Source: Ottelia alismoides (Eukaryota > Streptophyta > Magnoliopsida > Alismatales > Hydrocharitaceae). Taken from it: 64,000 nucleotides of DNA. The stretch covers positions 16,503 through 80,502 of the forward strand of contig JAZKJV010003265.1 in the NCBI GenBank assembly GCA_037367405.1. Direction: 5' to 3'. The notes under the pieces were generated by a model. It searched no databases, had not been told where the DNA came from, and saw nothing but the letters and a program-made list of their open reading frames with translations. Below are positions 30,839-40,102 of this stretch, one piece after another. The translations under genes and the position numbers were made by a program. Each line of letters begins with the position of its first letter. Position 1 is the first letter of the stretch.

Positions 30839-32157
30839 GATTGAGGCTCCCTGGAGCAGCGATCGTTGAGTTCGGGGATACCGCCGGCCGATGCGGCCGG
30901 CGGGGTTTGCGGGCGGCTCTGCCGGCGCAGGGCATCGATTCGTTCCGTCAGTGCCGACTCGGGCACCGGCACGAACTGGAAGGCCTCGGCGCGCTGGCGA
31001 GAGTACTCGGCGGCGGTCGGCGTGTGCCGGGCCTCACGTTCGCGGAGCTGGCGATAACGAACCCCCTGGCTGGTCAAGGGCATCCGCCCGGCGCCGAGTT
31101 CGTTGCTCATCCAGGCGAGATAGCCGACGGCATTGCGGATCGCGGTCGGCGTATCGCGTTTGGCCACCCTCTGCCCCGCCAGTTCGTCTAACAGCGCCTG
31201 CTGGGTATCGGGATCGTGGCGTTTCAAGAGGCCCATGGCGAGCTGGCGCTCCGCAGCCCCGAGAAAATCCGGCCAAACCACATCGTTCGACGGCCCCGCC
31301 GCGTGCGCGCCCTCGCGCGCGTAGGTTGTATCTTGCGTACCCGTAGTAGTTTTTTTATTTAAATAACTACTACTTCTACTACTACTGTCCGAGTTCAGAA
31401 TTTGAACTGCGGACCCGGTTTCTCCATTTTTCAATAAGTTAGCATCGGAGTTCAGATTCTGAACTTGGATATTTTCCACCGAGTTCAAATTCTGAACGGC
31501 GGGATTTTGGCCGGAGTTCAAATTCTGAACTGGGGGATTTTCGTCCCGGTTCAGTTTCTGAACGGCGGATTTTGCGGTTACTCCGTCGCCGTGCTGAACC
31601 GCCTCAGCGGCCATCGTCTGCTCCTCGCCATCCTCTTCTTGATCGGCGTAGAGATCGGCGTGAGCCGCCGCGAGCTTTTGCGCCACGGGGGGATCGAGAT
31701 TGAGATAGGCGGCGGAGGCGATCAGTGGGCTCAACACCACCCGAGCGACCAGCGCCACCCGCGCGTGCTGATGCGTGGTCATATCGACCACGAAATCGGC
31801 ATAGCCGGGATCGGTCTGAAGGATGTAGTCGAGCGGTGCGGGCCGATCGTGCAGGACATAGGCGTTGGCGACGAACCGGCCGGTGCTGTTCTCGCGATTA
31901 CCCCGCACGAAGGTGATCCAGCGGGCCAGGCGTAGAATATGTACCGCCCGCACAGCCGTGGCGCGGGCGATATTGAGGGTGCGGGTGATGTCGTCGTAGG
32001 TCGGAAAAGGGATGGGCATATCCGGCGACACGCGGGTCAGCATGAATTGCCAGACGATCTTGTCCACCGAATGCAGCATGGGATCGAGAATCAGATCACG
32101 CGGCACCGAATCGTGCCAGCGCCCGGAATAGAGAAGTGTGTCGGCCTCGGTGAGCAT
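30835..32157 (-). CDS. STY4528-family ICE replication protein
   Basis: 440 aa. The N-terminal 150 residues carry a winged-helix-like 'PTYDDITRTLNIARATAVRA' and 'ARWITFVRGN' region. The middle holds four or five repeats of 'VQNLNS' type (residues ~200-260), spaced 11 residues apart. A basic, Ser-rich stretch and a C-terminal helical domain follow. STY4528-type proteins are the proposed replication initiators of GI-type ICEs. The DNA encoding the repeats is palindromic, see 31393-31563. Confidence 0.82.
   Translation of the reverse strand: MLTEADTLLYSGRWHDSVPRDLILDPMLHSVDKIVWQFMLTRVSPDMPIPFPTYDDITRTLNIARATAVRAVHILRLARWITFVRGNRENSTGRFVANAYVLHDRPAPLDYILQTDPGYADFVVDMTTHQHARVALVARVVLSPLIASAAYLNLDPPVAQKLAAAHADLYADQEEDGEEQTMAAEAVQHGDGVTAKSAVQKLNRDENPPVQNLNSGQNPAVQNLNSVENIQVQNLNSDANLLKNGETGSAVQILNSDSSSRSSSYLNKKTTTGTQDTTYAREGAHAAGPSNDVVWPDFLGAAERQLAMGLLKRHDPDTQQALLDELAGQRVAKRDTPTAIRNAVGYLAWMSNELGAGRMPLTSQGVRYRQLREREARHTPTAAEYSRQRAEAFQFVPVPESALTERIDALRRQSRPQTPPAASAGGIPELNDRCSREPQS
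31393..31563. repeat. Five palindromic 15-bp sites inside the replication gene
   Basis: Sites start at 31393, 31450, 31483, 31516 and 31549. Consensus GTTCARAWTYTGAAC is almost its own inverse complement. Spacing is 57, then 33, 33, 33 bp (about three helical turns). They encode V-Q-N-L-N repeats. This is a candidate binding array for an initiator or repressor. Confidence 0.75.
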
Positions 32158-32160
32158 GGC

Positions 32161-32754
32161 CTAACCTCCCCGCTGTTGCGACTTCGGCGGCGCTGCCGGT
32201 GCGTCCTGGCCCTCTTCCCAGCCACGGATCAGGAGGCTGATGGTGCGGATCAGCACATCGGTCGCCTCATGAATCCTGAGTAGGGTTTCGGGTACGGACA
32301 GGTTCCACTGCGGCGATTCCCGCCACAACGACCAGATGGTGTATTGCACACTCTCCGGCGGCTTTGGGGGCCGACCCGACTCGGCTGCGTCATCCGGACC
32401 ATGGAGGCGCCGATACACGCCGACGTCGCGTGAATCGAGGCCATAGTGTTCCTTGAGGAGCGAGGTGGTGGCGCCGGCCCGGACCAAGCGGATGATGAGA
32501 TCGTCCTCGTGAACCCGCCGGTCGAGGGCGGCGAAGCCGATGGCCAGCGCCTGACGGTCAAAGACCGGCTTGACCAAGGGGGTCCGGGCGGACTGAATCA
32601 CCGTATCGAGGTCCGGAATCGAACAGCGGAGCAGCCGGTTGGCTTCGTCGCGGCTGAGTCCGTAATCCCCCAGGCGATCGAACTGGCCCTCGTGCGCCAG
32701 TTGGATGGCATACAGCAGGGCGTGCAGGTTGTATTGCAGGTGTGCGTTAGTCAT
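32161..32754 (-). CDS. DUF2857 protein
   Basis: 197 aa. 'LHALLYAIQLAHEGQFDRLGD', 'LSRDEANRLLRCSIPDLD', and 'LVRAGATTSLLKEHYGLDSR' are the recognised helical motifs of DUF2857, which resemble DNA-binding helix-turn-helix segments. It lies between ParB and STY4528 in PFGI-1-type elements, as here. A regulatory role is inferred. Confidence 0.78.
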   Translation of the reverse strand: MTNAHLQYNLHALLYAIQLAHEGQFDRLGDYGLSRDEANRLLRCSIPDLDTVIQSARTPLVKPVFDRQALAIGFAALDRRVHEDDLIIRLVRAGATTSLLKEHYGLDSRDVGVYRRLHGPDDAAESGRPPKPPESVQYTIWSLWRESPQWNLSVPETLLRIHEATDVLIRTISLLIRGWEEGQDAPAAPPKSQQRGG

Positions 32755-34474
32755 GGTGGCGGGCTCCCATCGACTGCATGAGGAGTTTGGTGTGGTGCTG
32801 CTCGACAGTGCAGCAATGCCAGATCTCGCCCTCGGGCCGCTCCTGCTTGAGGTGGTGGATCGCCTCCAGCAGCCGCAGGAGCGCGGTAAACGCCGGGGGC
32901 TCCAGCAGCCGCGAGGTCAGGAGCTGATACGGCAGTTGCAGGACATGGGGGGCATCGCCGACCCGCTTGGGGAGATACTTGGCCGCTTGACTGGGATCAT
33001 CGCGCAGGAGCTTCGGCAAGATCATGCCGTCCGGGGCAAAACCGAGCCGGTCCGGGGTCAAACTCATTTCCGAGAGGGCATAGAGCATCCACCAGGCGGC
33101 ACGGTAGGTTTCGCTGAGCATCAGCCGTCGGCTGATCTCGGCGGCGGGGTCGTTCGGGTCCGGCTGGAGGCCCACCGGCGGCGGCAGGTCGATGAAGAAG
33201 CCGTGTCCCATGGCCAAGGGCACAACCAGCGACGACAGACCTGGAAAGTGGCTGGCGAATTCGAGCGCCCCATCCAGACACCTGGCGCGCAGCGCCTTGA
33301 TGGCTGCGTGGGCGCCGCTCGTCACCGGGCGATCCAGCGCCCGATCCGTCGCGGGGGGTCCGTCCGGCGCCAATGGTTCGTCGGGCGCAGAAATCGGCCG
33401 CTTGGCCACTGCGGGCGTATTTAGCGCAACGCCGCTCGGTGTCCGGTCAGCTATCGCGAGGGGTTCGACCCGCTGGACTTCATCCGCCTCATCGAGACCG
33501 GAGGTCGAGCCACGCCACTCCGAGTCATCTGGCACGGTGGTGGGCCCACTCGGCTCGCCGGTTACCGGAATCGATAGTGGCAAACCCTCCAAGGAGCCGC
33601 CATTCTGCCGAGCATAGTCAGCGATCATCCTGATCACGTTGGAGTCGATGCCGGAAATCTGTTCGAGGCGCCGGTCCAGGGCATCGCGGCAGGCGTCCAA
33701 ATTGAAGTTCAGCCGGTCATGCTGAGCCAACACGGCCGCAAACACCGACTCAAAATCCGGACGGCTGTTATCAAAGGGCAACTGGTCATAAAACAGCCGG
33801 TAGGCCTCATCGCACGACTTGATGTCGTCGATGAGGCTGCGTCCGAATCCTTCCGCTCGCACCGCTGCTGGAATGGCGGGGTTCAGGACATCGACTAGAT
33901 AGTCATAGCGGGCCAGTTGCCGCTGGGAAATACGATACCCGAAGCTTTGCAGGCGCTTTCCAAAGGTATTGCGGCTGAGAGGTGTCTCCATTTCCGCGTC
34001 CAACTGGGTTTTGAGATCGCGGAGGGCCAGGGCCTTGTCGATGGGCAGAAGATCAGCGCGCAGTTCGTTCTCAATCAGGTGCGCGGTCAGACAATCGCTC
34101 TCGGAAACCCAAGGGGTGTAGAGGCAATGCACCCGCGCGAAGCGGGCATCGCCGGCCTGACTCAGCTTTTGCACGATCGCGAGGCGGGTATTGCCCCCCG
34201 CCGCAATCATGTAGACCTCATCCCCTGGGCGCTTGGTGATACGCAGCGGGGCATCCAGGCCGCGCGCTTCAATCGACGCCCGAATCTCCGCCAGCATGGT
34301 GTTATCTTCGCGGCGCGGGTTGCGGTCGTAGGGTTTGATCTTCTCGGGTTCGAGCATCATCGGGGTCGGTGCCACCGGCTCGGCGGGTCGCAGCTCGACC
34401 ACGTTGGAACCAAAATGGCCCTCGGTCAGCATGGCGCGGATGTCCTCACCGCTGGGACGTTTGGCGCGGCTCAT
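32747..34474 (-). CDS. parB: ParB-like partition protein of the ICE
   Basis: 575 aa. The N-terminal ParB/Srx core 'MLEPEKIKPYDRNPRR' and 'ITKRPGDEVYMIAAGGNTRLA' is followed by a helix-turn-helix region ('SRNTFGKRLQSFGYRISQRQL'). A long C-terminal region is typical of the PFGI-1 ParB family (TIGR03764). It would bind parS and act with ParA (34471). Its stop overlaps the DUF2857 start. Confidence 0.85.
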   Translation of the reverse strand: MSRAKRPSGEDIRAMLTEGHFGSNVVELRPAEPVAPTPMMLEPEKIKPYDRNPRREDNTMLAEIRASIEARGLDAPLRITKRPGDEVYMIAAGGNTRLAIVQKLSQAGDARFARVHCLYTPWVSESDCLTAHLIENELRADLLPIDKALALRDLKTQLDAEMETPLSRNTFGKRLQSFGYRISQRQLARYDYLVDVLNPAIPAAVRAEGFGRSLIDDIKSCDEAYRLFYDQLPFDNSRPDFESVFAAVLAQHDRLNFNLDACRDALDRRLEQISGIDSNVIRMIADYARQNGGSLEGLPLSIPVTGEPSGPTTVPDDSEWRGSTSGLDEADEVQRVEPLAIADRTPSGVALNTPAVAKRPISAPDEPLAPDGPPATDRALDRPVTSGAHAAIKALRARCLDGALEFASHFPGLSSLVVPLAMGHGFFIDLPPPVGLQPDPNDPAAEISRRLMLSETYRAAWWMLYALSEMSLTPDRLGFAPDGMILPKLLRDDPSQAAKYLPKRVGDAPHVLQLPYQLLTSRLLEPPAFTALLRLLEAIHHLKQERPEGEIWHCCTVEQHHTKLLMQSMGARHHD

Positions 34475-35315
34475 GGCGCGACCCTCCCGCTGTCCGCCAT
34501 CACCCCATCAAAAGCGGCGATGGTGTCCTTGAGATGCGGAAAGAGTTCGAGCGCCAGGGCTTTGAAGGTCTCCAGCGGCGTCGGCCTGGAGCGGCGACCA
34601 CCCAGCCGATGCACCGGCTGCTTGAAGGTCGCGGCCTCGCGGTAGGCCACGGCGTCGGGAATCACGGTTTCCAGAATCGAAATGGAGCCCTTGCTGGGCA
34701 GATACGATTCGCTGCGAAGCTGCTCCATGATCAATTGCGCATCACGGGTTCGGTCCATCTTGTAGATCACCCCGCGCAGCGACCCGATCGGCGCGCCCAT
34801 GGTGCTCAGCGGCTTCAAGCGCTCCAGCATCGCGACGGTGCCGCGCGCGAATTCGCGGGCCGAGAGGATTTCCGGGGGATGGGCGACACCAACAAGTCCG
34901 CCGCCGCAACGGACGCATCCTGCAAGGGGCCGATGGCGCCTTGGGTATCGATCAGGATGAAATCATATTGGGACTCAAACCGGGCCAGCAGATGCTTCAA
35001 GCGCACCCGCCCATCGACGGTATCGCGAATCCAATCGCGCAGCGTCCCTTCGGGATCGTCGGAGTAAATGAGATCAAGACCCGGAATGGCGGTCTGACTC
35101 ACCACGCCCTCGATGGTCGCCTCGACCATCAGTCGGCGAATCCCGCCAGGGGCTTGGTCGCGAAGGGGGAAGTAACTGGATAGTGTCGGCTGCGGATCGC
35201 AATCGACGAGCAGGACGGATTGGCCGAGATCGGCCAGAAAGGCGCCCAAGTTAGCGGTCAGCGTGGTTTTGCCGACACCGCCCTTGGTCGCCACGATACA
35301 CATCGTCAGGGACAT
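34471..35315 (-). pseudogene. parA: ParA/Soj-like partition ATPase, apparently frameshifted
   Basis: The N-terminal half has the deviant Walker A 'KGGVGKTTL' and 'LLVDCDPQPTLSSYF'. After 'LVSPIP' the frame breaks at five G residues (plus strand, 34874-34878) and the rest continues one frame over ('LSTMGAPIGSLRGVIYKMD'). One missing base there explains the 845-nt length. The product is otherwise complete (~281 aa). Sequencing error is plausible because the lesion is a homopolymer. In either case the gene is the ParA partner of ParB. Confidence 0.75.
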
Positions 35316-35721
35316 GGCGCTTCTCCTACGAAAGAACGGCGAAACGCCCGATCTTGCTTCGGACGGTTTCGTCGAGGAGATGCGTTGAAAGAATAGCGAT
35401 CAACGCATCCCAGTTGAATGCGCAAATGACGTCATCGTTTCATCGGCTTAGTCAATTGCAACGTATGAATAATGCTCTTCCACTCTGTCGATTGCAACTC
35501 AGAGGTGACTCTGATCACGTCGAGCGTATGTGCTGTGTGTGATTCTCATATCGCAATGTCGCAATACAACGCTTACGCTGTATTAACATCGAACACATGT
35601 AGCAAGCGAATTGCAGCCGCTCGATTGCGAATTACTTGATGGCCGATCCAAACCCGCTGCCGCACAAAAAATTCCGCATATGGCCAAGTTATTTGGAAAT
35701 CGCTCCTTCTGAAGCGGAGAC
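35316..35721. other. Gene-free region upstream of parA with repeated ATTGC motifs
   Basis: No gene of any size. At least six ATTGC/GCAAT motifs occur within 35455-35629, and an imperfect palindrome AATACA...TGTATT lies near 35563. It could hold the parA promoter and a parS-like site. I cannot identify a specific site. Confidence 0.45.
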
Positions 35722-37014
35722 CTACCGCCCCAAATAGTGCGTCGTCACGGATTCTCTGGAATGACCCAGTTCCTCCGCCACCACTAATCTGGCGAGCCGA
35801 TCGTGTTGGCGGTCGGTGATTCCACCACCCCGAACCGGCGAGGCCGAGCCAGCAATGTCGTGATACCGATCATTGGCATACCCATGACGTAATCCGTGGC
35901 TGGTGATGCCGTCCTTGCGAGTAATCCCGCACGACCGGAGCACGTAGTAGTAGTGATTGATCGCCTGGTGCAGCTTTTTGCTTGGATCACTGGTACTCGC
36001 CATTGGCGAATCTGCGAACGTCTTGGCCAAATCCAGCAGTGCCCTCTTCTCCGGGGTATCGATCGGGACCATTCGTTCGCGCCCACCCTTCGTGCCGACG
36101 GTCACGGCCAAAGCCGTTCCCATATCCGCGATATGCGGCCGCAACTGGATCGCCTCCTGAGTGCGCAGACCGAAGACCGCTTGGAGTTTCAATTGCAGTC
36201 CGACCCGCGCATCCATGGCCAGCACTTCCGCTATCTTGCCGTTGACGTTCACGGATCGGGCTGACCATGATTTGTCGGCCCGATTCACCGACGATCGCGA
36301 CGCCGCGCCGGGACTGACATACCGCTCCACCGCCTTGATCATGCCGCCCTTCCCGATCCAACCAGCAAACAGCCGGAAGATGCTGACGTTGTTCTGAATC
36401 GTCGATGGCGAAAAACCCCGCGTTTCCCAGATTTTGGCCAACACAGCCAAATGTCGCTCCTTGAACGCCCGTACATCGTCGATCTTATACCCTTTATCTC
36501 GCAGGGCTTGAAACCCGGCATAGAGCACCGTTGAGCGTTTAGCTCGTGTCGCAAAACTCGCGATGGAACCATCCAGCTTGGTTCGATTATGTTGCTTCAA
36601 GATCACCGCCAAACTACGCTTCCAATTGTCTCGGTTCGAACCGGACGGACGCGTCGAGTTTCCTCTTTCGGCTTTCCTTATTCTGATGCCGTCATCTTTG
36701 AAAAAGCCGTGAGCGCCGCCCGGCATCAGTGTAGAGATCACCGATTCGACCAACCCTGGCTTCCCAATCAGATACGCGAAGTCGCGAAAAACTGTCGTGC
36801 GCAGACGAATCTCGTCGTCGGCGACACGGGTATCTCTCCAATGTCGTATCAACCGTTCCATGTGCTTACCTTTAAAATTCCGCGCATCGGACAATTGATA
36901 GCCCGATTCACGAAGCATCTTAAATCCAGAAAAAACTATATCTTTAGCCGGTTTCTGTACCGCGTTCTGTTGCAATACAAGGGTCAAGCTCGATTTAAAT
37001 CGATCGGCCGCCAT
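35722..37014 (-). CDS. Tyrosine recombinase with duplicated SAM-like N-terminal domains
   Basis: 430 aa. Two repeated core-binding (SAM-like) segments ('SSLTLVLQQNAVQKPAKD...' and 'RSLAVILKQHNRTKLDG...') are followed by a catalytic half with 'RTQEAIQLRP', 'SHGLRHGYANDRYHD', 'EELGHSRESVTTHYLG'. These show the Arg, His-x-x-Arg, His and Tyr of the family. It matches the Integrase_1/Phage_integr_N type that accompanies ParA in many GI-type elements. ATG 37014 chosen for the start. Possibly the integration/excision or dimer-resolution enzyme. Confidence 0.82.
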   Translation of the reverse strand: MAADRFKSSLTLVLQQNAVQKPAKDIVFSGFKMLRESGYQLSDARNFKGKHMERLIRHWRDTRVADDEIRLRTTVFRDFAYLIGKPGLVESVISTLMPGGAHGFFKDDGIRIRKAERGNSTRPSGSNRDNWKRSLAVILKQHNRTKLDGSIASFATRAKRSTVLYAGFQALRDKGYKIDDVRAFKERHLAVLAKIWETRGFSPSTIQNNVSIFRLFAGWIGKGGMIKAVERYVSPGAASRSSVNRADKSWSARSVNVNGKIAEVLAMDARVGLQLKLQAVFGLRTQEAIQLRPHIADMGTALAVTVGTKGGRERMVPIDTPEKRALLDLAKTFADSPMASTSDPSKKLHQAINHYYYVLRSCGITRKDGITSHGLRHGYANDRYHDIAGSASPVRGGGITDRQHDRLARLVVAEELGHSRESVTTHYLGR

Positions 37015-37297
37015 CGTCACCCTCAAAAATGGAAATAGACCCATACACACCGCGCAAGGAGCCGATGCGGCCAATACTCAGTGGGATGTCGCGAATTAAT
37101 GGCGTCACTTCAGTGCTAGAACGCTACTTGCGCCAACCCTTTCTGGCTAGCGGCAAGCACCCTATGCGTTAGGGCGTGATTCCAACGGATTGGCAATCTC
37201 GACGTAGATACTCTCATCCGACCCCTGGTGCAGATTCCTTGGAATCATGCCCGCCCTCCGAAGAGGGGAAACGCGCTGACACAAGCCCGTCAGCCCA
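37015..37297. other. Intergenic stretch without a gene
   Basis: 280 bp between the recombinase and the next small gene. It includes an inverted GCGCCAACCCTT/ direct fragments and a short GCCCGC/GCGGGC-type stem but nothing decisive. A promoter for the recombinase is likely; I see no terminator. Confidence 0.4.
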
Positions 37298-37510
37298 TCA
37301 CGTTCGAGTCAAATGAAAAAACCGAATGCGCGCTCCAGCCTGCCACCGGCTGAACACTCGGCGATGCCGGGTATCGCAAGCCAAGACCTGTAAGGCCCTA
37401 GACACGCGATCCACTTCCTTATGACGGGCATACTCCTCGGGGGTCGGCGCGAACGCCGACAGCGACTCGCGACCGTAGCCGTGAGTCACAGGATGTGGGC
37501 GATAACCCAC
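37298..37510 (-). CDS. Small hypothetical protein following RNA copy 8 (70 aa)
   Basis: GTG 37510 start; the N-terminus 'GYRPHPVTHGYGRESLSAF' and the basic C-terminus look like a real protein. It has the same position relative to RNA copy 8 as the cargo genes have to copies 1-7, and a hairpin (CCGGACTTCC/GGAAGTCC) lies between. Family unknown. Confidence 0.45.
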   Translation of the reverse strand: MGYRPHPVTHGYGRESLSAFAPTPEEYARHKEVDRVSRALQVLACDTRHRRVFSRWQAGARIRFFHLTRT

Positions 37511-37588
37511 AGTGGCGCCCCAACAAGCCGATACCGGCGCGAGGCGATTTCGATGGTGGACTTCCGACGGAAGTCCGGTTTTGACAGT

Positions 37589-37705
37589 TGTCTACTGCAT
37601 ACCGACATCGGCATGGCCACCTGAAGCGTAGACACAAGGTGGCGGTTCTCCGGGATTGACGAGGGCGGAGACCTCGGCGGCTAAAAAACGCAGCCACAAC
37701 GTTAT
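37589..37705 (-). ncRNA. Pseudoknotted RNA-like element, copy 8
   Basis: TGTCTAC 37589-37595 with GTAGACA 37628-37634 (a compensated change against TGCCTGC); inner CATACCG/CGGCATG (G-U on minus); pseudoknot GCCACC 37616-37621 with GGTGGC 37638-37643; hairpin GGCT/AGCC. It lies alone, 14 kb from the others. Confidence 0.72.
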
Positions 37706-37808
37706 CTGACGCAAGTATCCTAGCGATTCAAGAAAAATTTCGCAATCGGTTCACATTTGAATTGCGTCAGCAAACCCTTGCCAGGACTGGCCCAGAGCCC
37801 GTCGCCTG

Positions 37809-37849
37809 GCGACTCTCTCTGGGATTTTTCAATCGCCAGAGAGAGTCGC
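37809..37849. repeat. 14-bp perfect inverted repeat upstream of the relaxase
   Basis: GCGACTCTCTCTGG at 37809-37822 and its exact inverse complement at 37836-37849, 13 bp apart, 177 bp before the relaxase start. Candidate nick-region hairpin or operator; unproven. Confidence 0.7.
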
Positions 37850-38025
37850 GAGTATTGCCGCAGGCCCGTCCGAGTACGTTTCGTTTGGCGCAGACCGATT
37901 ACGATGGCCTGTCCGTCCGACGCGGGAAGAGAAATGCATCCAGACCCAAATCCCGTTTTGGAGCGCGCGCCGCACCCGTTGCCGGGTATGCTGCGAATTC
38001 GTTCATCCATTCGGCGCGATTTTTC

Positions 38026-39693
38026 ATGAACTGGCGAGCGTTACGGTTATTCGGCGTGGGTCCATCGCCCGCGCCTTCGGTGGTGTTGCCCTCGCCAACC
38101 CAAGCCGGTCATACCTCGCCAAAGGGTCATCCGATTCAATCGGCGGACGAGCTGCTCTTGCCGCGCGGGGACTGGGTCCAACGGATCGAAACCCTGGCTG
38201 GGACGACTCGTCCCCATTTTACTGACTATTATTTGCCGGTCATAAAACGCTTTGCGGAATTCGTGCAGTTGTGCCCGGCTTCAGAGGCGCACCATCATGC
38301 CCATCTGGGCGGATTATTGGACCATGCCCTGGAGGTCGCGACCCTCGCTTTGCAGATTCGCCAAGGGTATCTGCTGCCGCCGAATGCAGCGGCTGAAGAG
38401 CGACCGTTGCGGCAGGATACCTGGACCTATGCGGTGTTTACCGGCGCATTTATCCATGACCTTGGAAAACCCATGGTGGATATGGCGGTCACGCTGTACT
38501 CGGCCGATGGACTCGGCAATTGGCCCTGGAATCCGTGGCGCGGGAGTATGTGTCGTGACAATCAAGCATCCAGCTATCAAATCGAGTATCGCAAGAACCG
38601 TACTTACCAGATGCATGAACGCGCAGCATTGCTGCTGACCCACCAGATAGTTCCCGCTGAAGGGTTGGAATGGCTGCTCAAGGATCAGGAGTCCTTTGCC
38701 GCTTGGCTGGCATACGCCAGCGGGGATTCGCTCGGGGCCGGGGTTCTGGGTGAGATTCTCACTCAGGCCGATCGACATTCGGTTGCCCGGAATCTCGGGG
38801 CTGAGCCCGGTCAGCGAGCGGTTCCATCGAAGGTTATCCCGCTCCATGAAAAACTGATCACGGCGCTTCGGTATTTGATCGAGCACCAGGAATTACCGCT
38901 GAACCGCAACGGCGCCGCCGCCTGGCGAGTGCAAAACGACTTATGGCTGGTATCCAAACGGGTGGCCGACGCCCTCCGGGCGCATCTGATTCTTAACGGT
39001 CATGGCGGTATCCCAGCCAGCAACGATCGGTTGTTTGATGTCTTGCAGGATCACGGCGTCTTGATCCCGTGTGACGACCGAGCGATTTGGCGGGCGGAGG
39101 TGTGCGCAGAGAACTGGGCGCATACCTTGAGTTTGTTGCGGATTCCGGCCCTGAGACTCTGGACTGATCCGAGCCAATGGCCGACCGAGTTTTCCGGGGC
39201 GGTGGTTCCCATTTCCGACGATTCGAACCCCACTAAGGGTTTGCCCGAGGGATCACCGGCCTTTGAAACGTCTGATGAGCCGATTGTTCCGGCGGTATCG
39301 GACGCTCTACAGAATCGCGGCATTCCGGAGCAGGTTACCTCTCCATCGAATCCTGGGAACGAGTTTCTGGGATGGATACGGGAAAACCTCCGCACCGGCC
39401 GACTGAGCTACAACACACCCGGCGCCAGAATTCATGTGGTGCCAGAAGGGGTGCTTTTGATCAGTCCAGCGATCTTCCGTGATTATGCAGCAGACCATCC
39501 CGATGTTGGTGATTGGCAAAAGGTTCAGAGGCAATTTCTGAAGTTGGGTATTCACCAAATTCAGGGGGATGTGAACATGCACGGCTATCGAATCAACGAA
39601 AGCGGAACGATGCTCAGTGGGCTAGTGATTCGCGAAGTCTCATTGGTGTTAGACGGCAGTCCGGATCAAAACCCGGCGCTGGCAAAGCTATGA
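38026..39693 (+). CDS. mobH: MobH-type relaxase (TraI_2 family)
   Basis: 555 aa from ATG 38026, chosen because it gives the usual 'MNWRALRLFGVGP' start. The N-terminal domain holds an HD-like metal site, 'EAHHHAHLGGLLDHALE' and 'FTGAFIHDLGKP', as in MobH relaxases (TraI_2). The C-terminal 130 residues ('FLGWIRENLRTGRLSYN', 'ILISP.IF') match the TraI_2 C-terminal winged domain. This enzyme should nick the element at oriT to start transfer. It is the only large conjugation gene on the plus strand here. Confidence 0.87.
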   Translation: MNWRALRLFGVGPSPAPSVVLPSPTQAGHTSPKGHPIQSADELLLPRGDWVQRIETLAGTTRPHFTDYYLPVIKRFAEFVQLCPASEAHHHAHLGGLLDHALEVATLALQIRQGYLLPPNAAAEERPLRQDTWTYAVFTGAFIHDLGKPMVDMAVTLYSADGLGNWPWNPWRGSMCRDNQASSYQIEYRKNRTYQMHERAALLLTHQIVPAEGLEWLLKDQESFAAWLAYASGDSLGAGVLGEILTQADRHSVARNLGAEPGQRAVPSKVIPLHEKLITALRYLIEHQELPLNRNGAAAWRVQNDLWLVSKRVADALRAHLILNGHGGIPASNDRLFDVLQDHGVLIPCDDRAIWRAEVCAENWAHTLSLLRIPALRLWTDPSQWPTEFSGAVVPISDDSNPTKGLPEGSPAFETSDEPIVPAVSDALQNRGIPEQVTSPSNPGNEFLGWIRENLRTGRLSYNTPGARIHVVPEGVLLISPAIFRDYAADHPDVGDWQKVQRQFLKLGIHQIQGDVNMHGYRINESGTMLSGLVIREVSLVLDGSPDQNPALAKL

Positions 39694-39762
39694 TGGCCGG
39701 CTAGTCGAGAATGATCCGATTCCCCGGCCATAAGTTATCAAAACAGAGGCGGCGCTCGCGTG

Positions 39763-39792
39763 GTTTTTAAACCTGTTTTTAATCGTTTTTAA
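39763..39792. other. AT-rich triple repeat, candidate DNA-unwinding element
   Basis: GTTTTTAA occurs at 39763-39770, 39775-39782 and 39785-39792, close to iterons and a DnaA box. This fits an origin melting region but is inferred. Confidence 0.5.
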
Positions 39793-39853
39793 GAAGGCAT
39801 ACGATGTCTGAAAGCCAATAGCAGCAAGGCTTTCAGAGAAACGATTTTGACCT

Positions 39854-40101
39854 ATTGGGACAAACCTCCGGTTCCTTGGGACATTTTTCCGGCGAGTGGG
39901 ACGTTTCTCCGGTCTTATCCACAGGGCCTTTGTGGGGTCCGGTTGGGACAATTTTCCGGTTTGAATCACCCATTTTTGATGGACTTCTATTGGGACAAAC
40001 TTCCGGTTAGCTTCAGGAGCCGGTGAGCATTCCAACCTGAAATGGCGGCGGCTGACACGACTGCTCGTTCTACCTCAACCTATTGGGACATTTTTCCGGT
40101 T
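39854..40101. repeat. Six iterons of a Rep_3-type origin with a DnaA box
   Basis: ATTGGGACA-N5-CCGGTT-like 20-bp units at 39854, 39876, 39896, 39942, 39989 and 40082, with small variations. A perfect DnaA box TTATCCACA sits at 39915-39923. A seventh unit is at 40945. The arrangement beside a Rep_3 gene is that of an iteron plasmid origin. Confidence 0.85.
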
Positions 40102-40102
40102 A

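Noticed and set aside
37762..38025. Longer N-terminus of the relaxase
   Set aside because: The extra 88 residues are Arg-rich, cover the inverted repeat, and lack a Shine-Dalgarno; family members start like ATG 38026.
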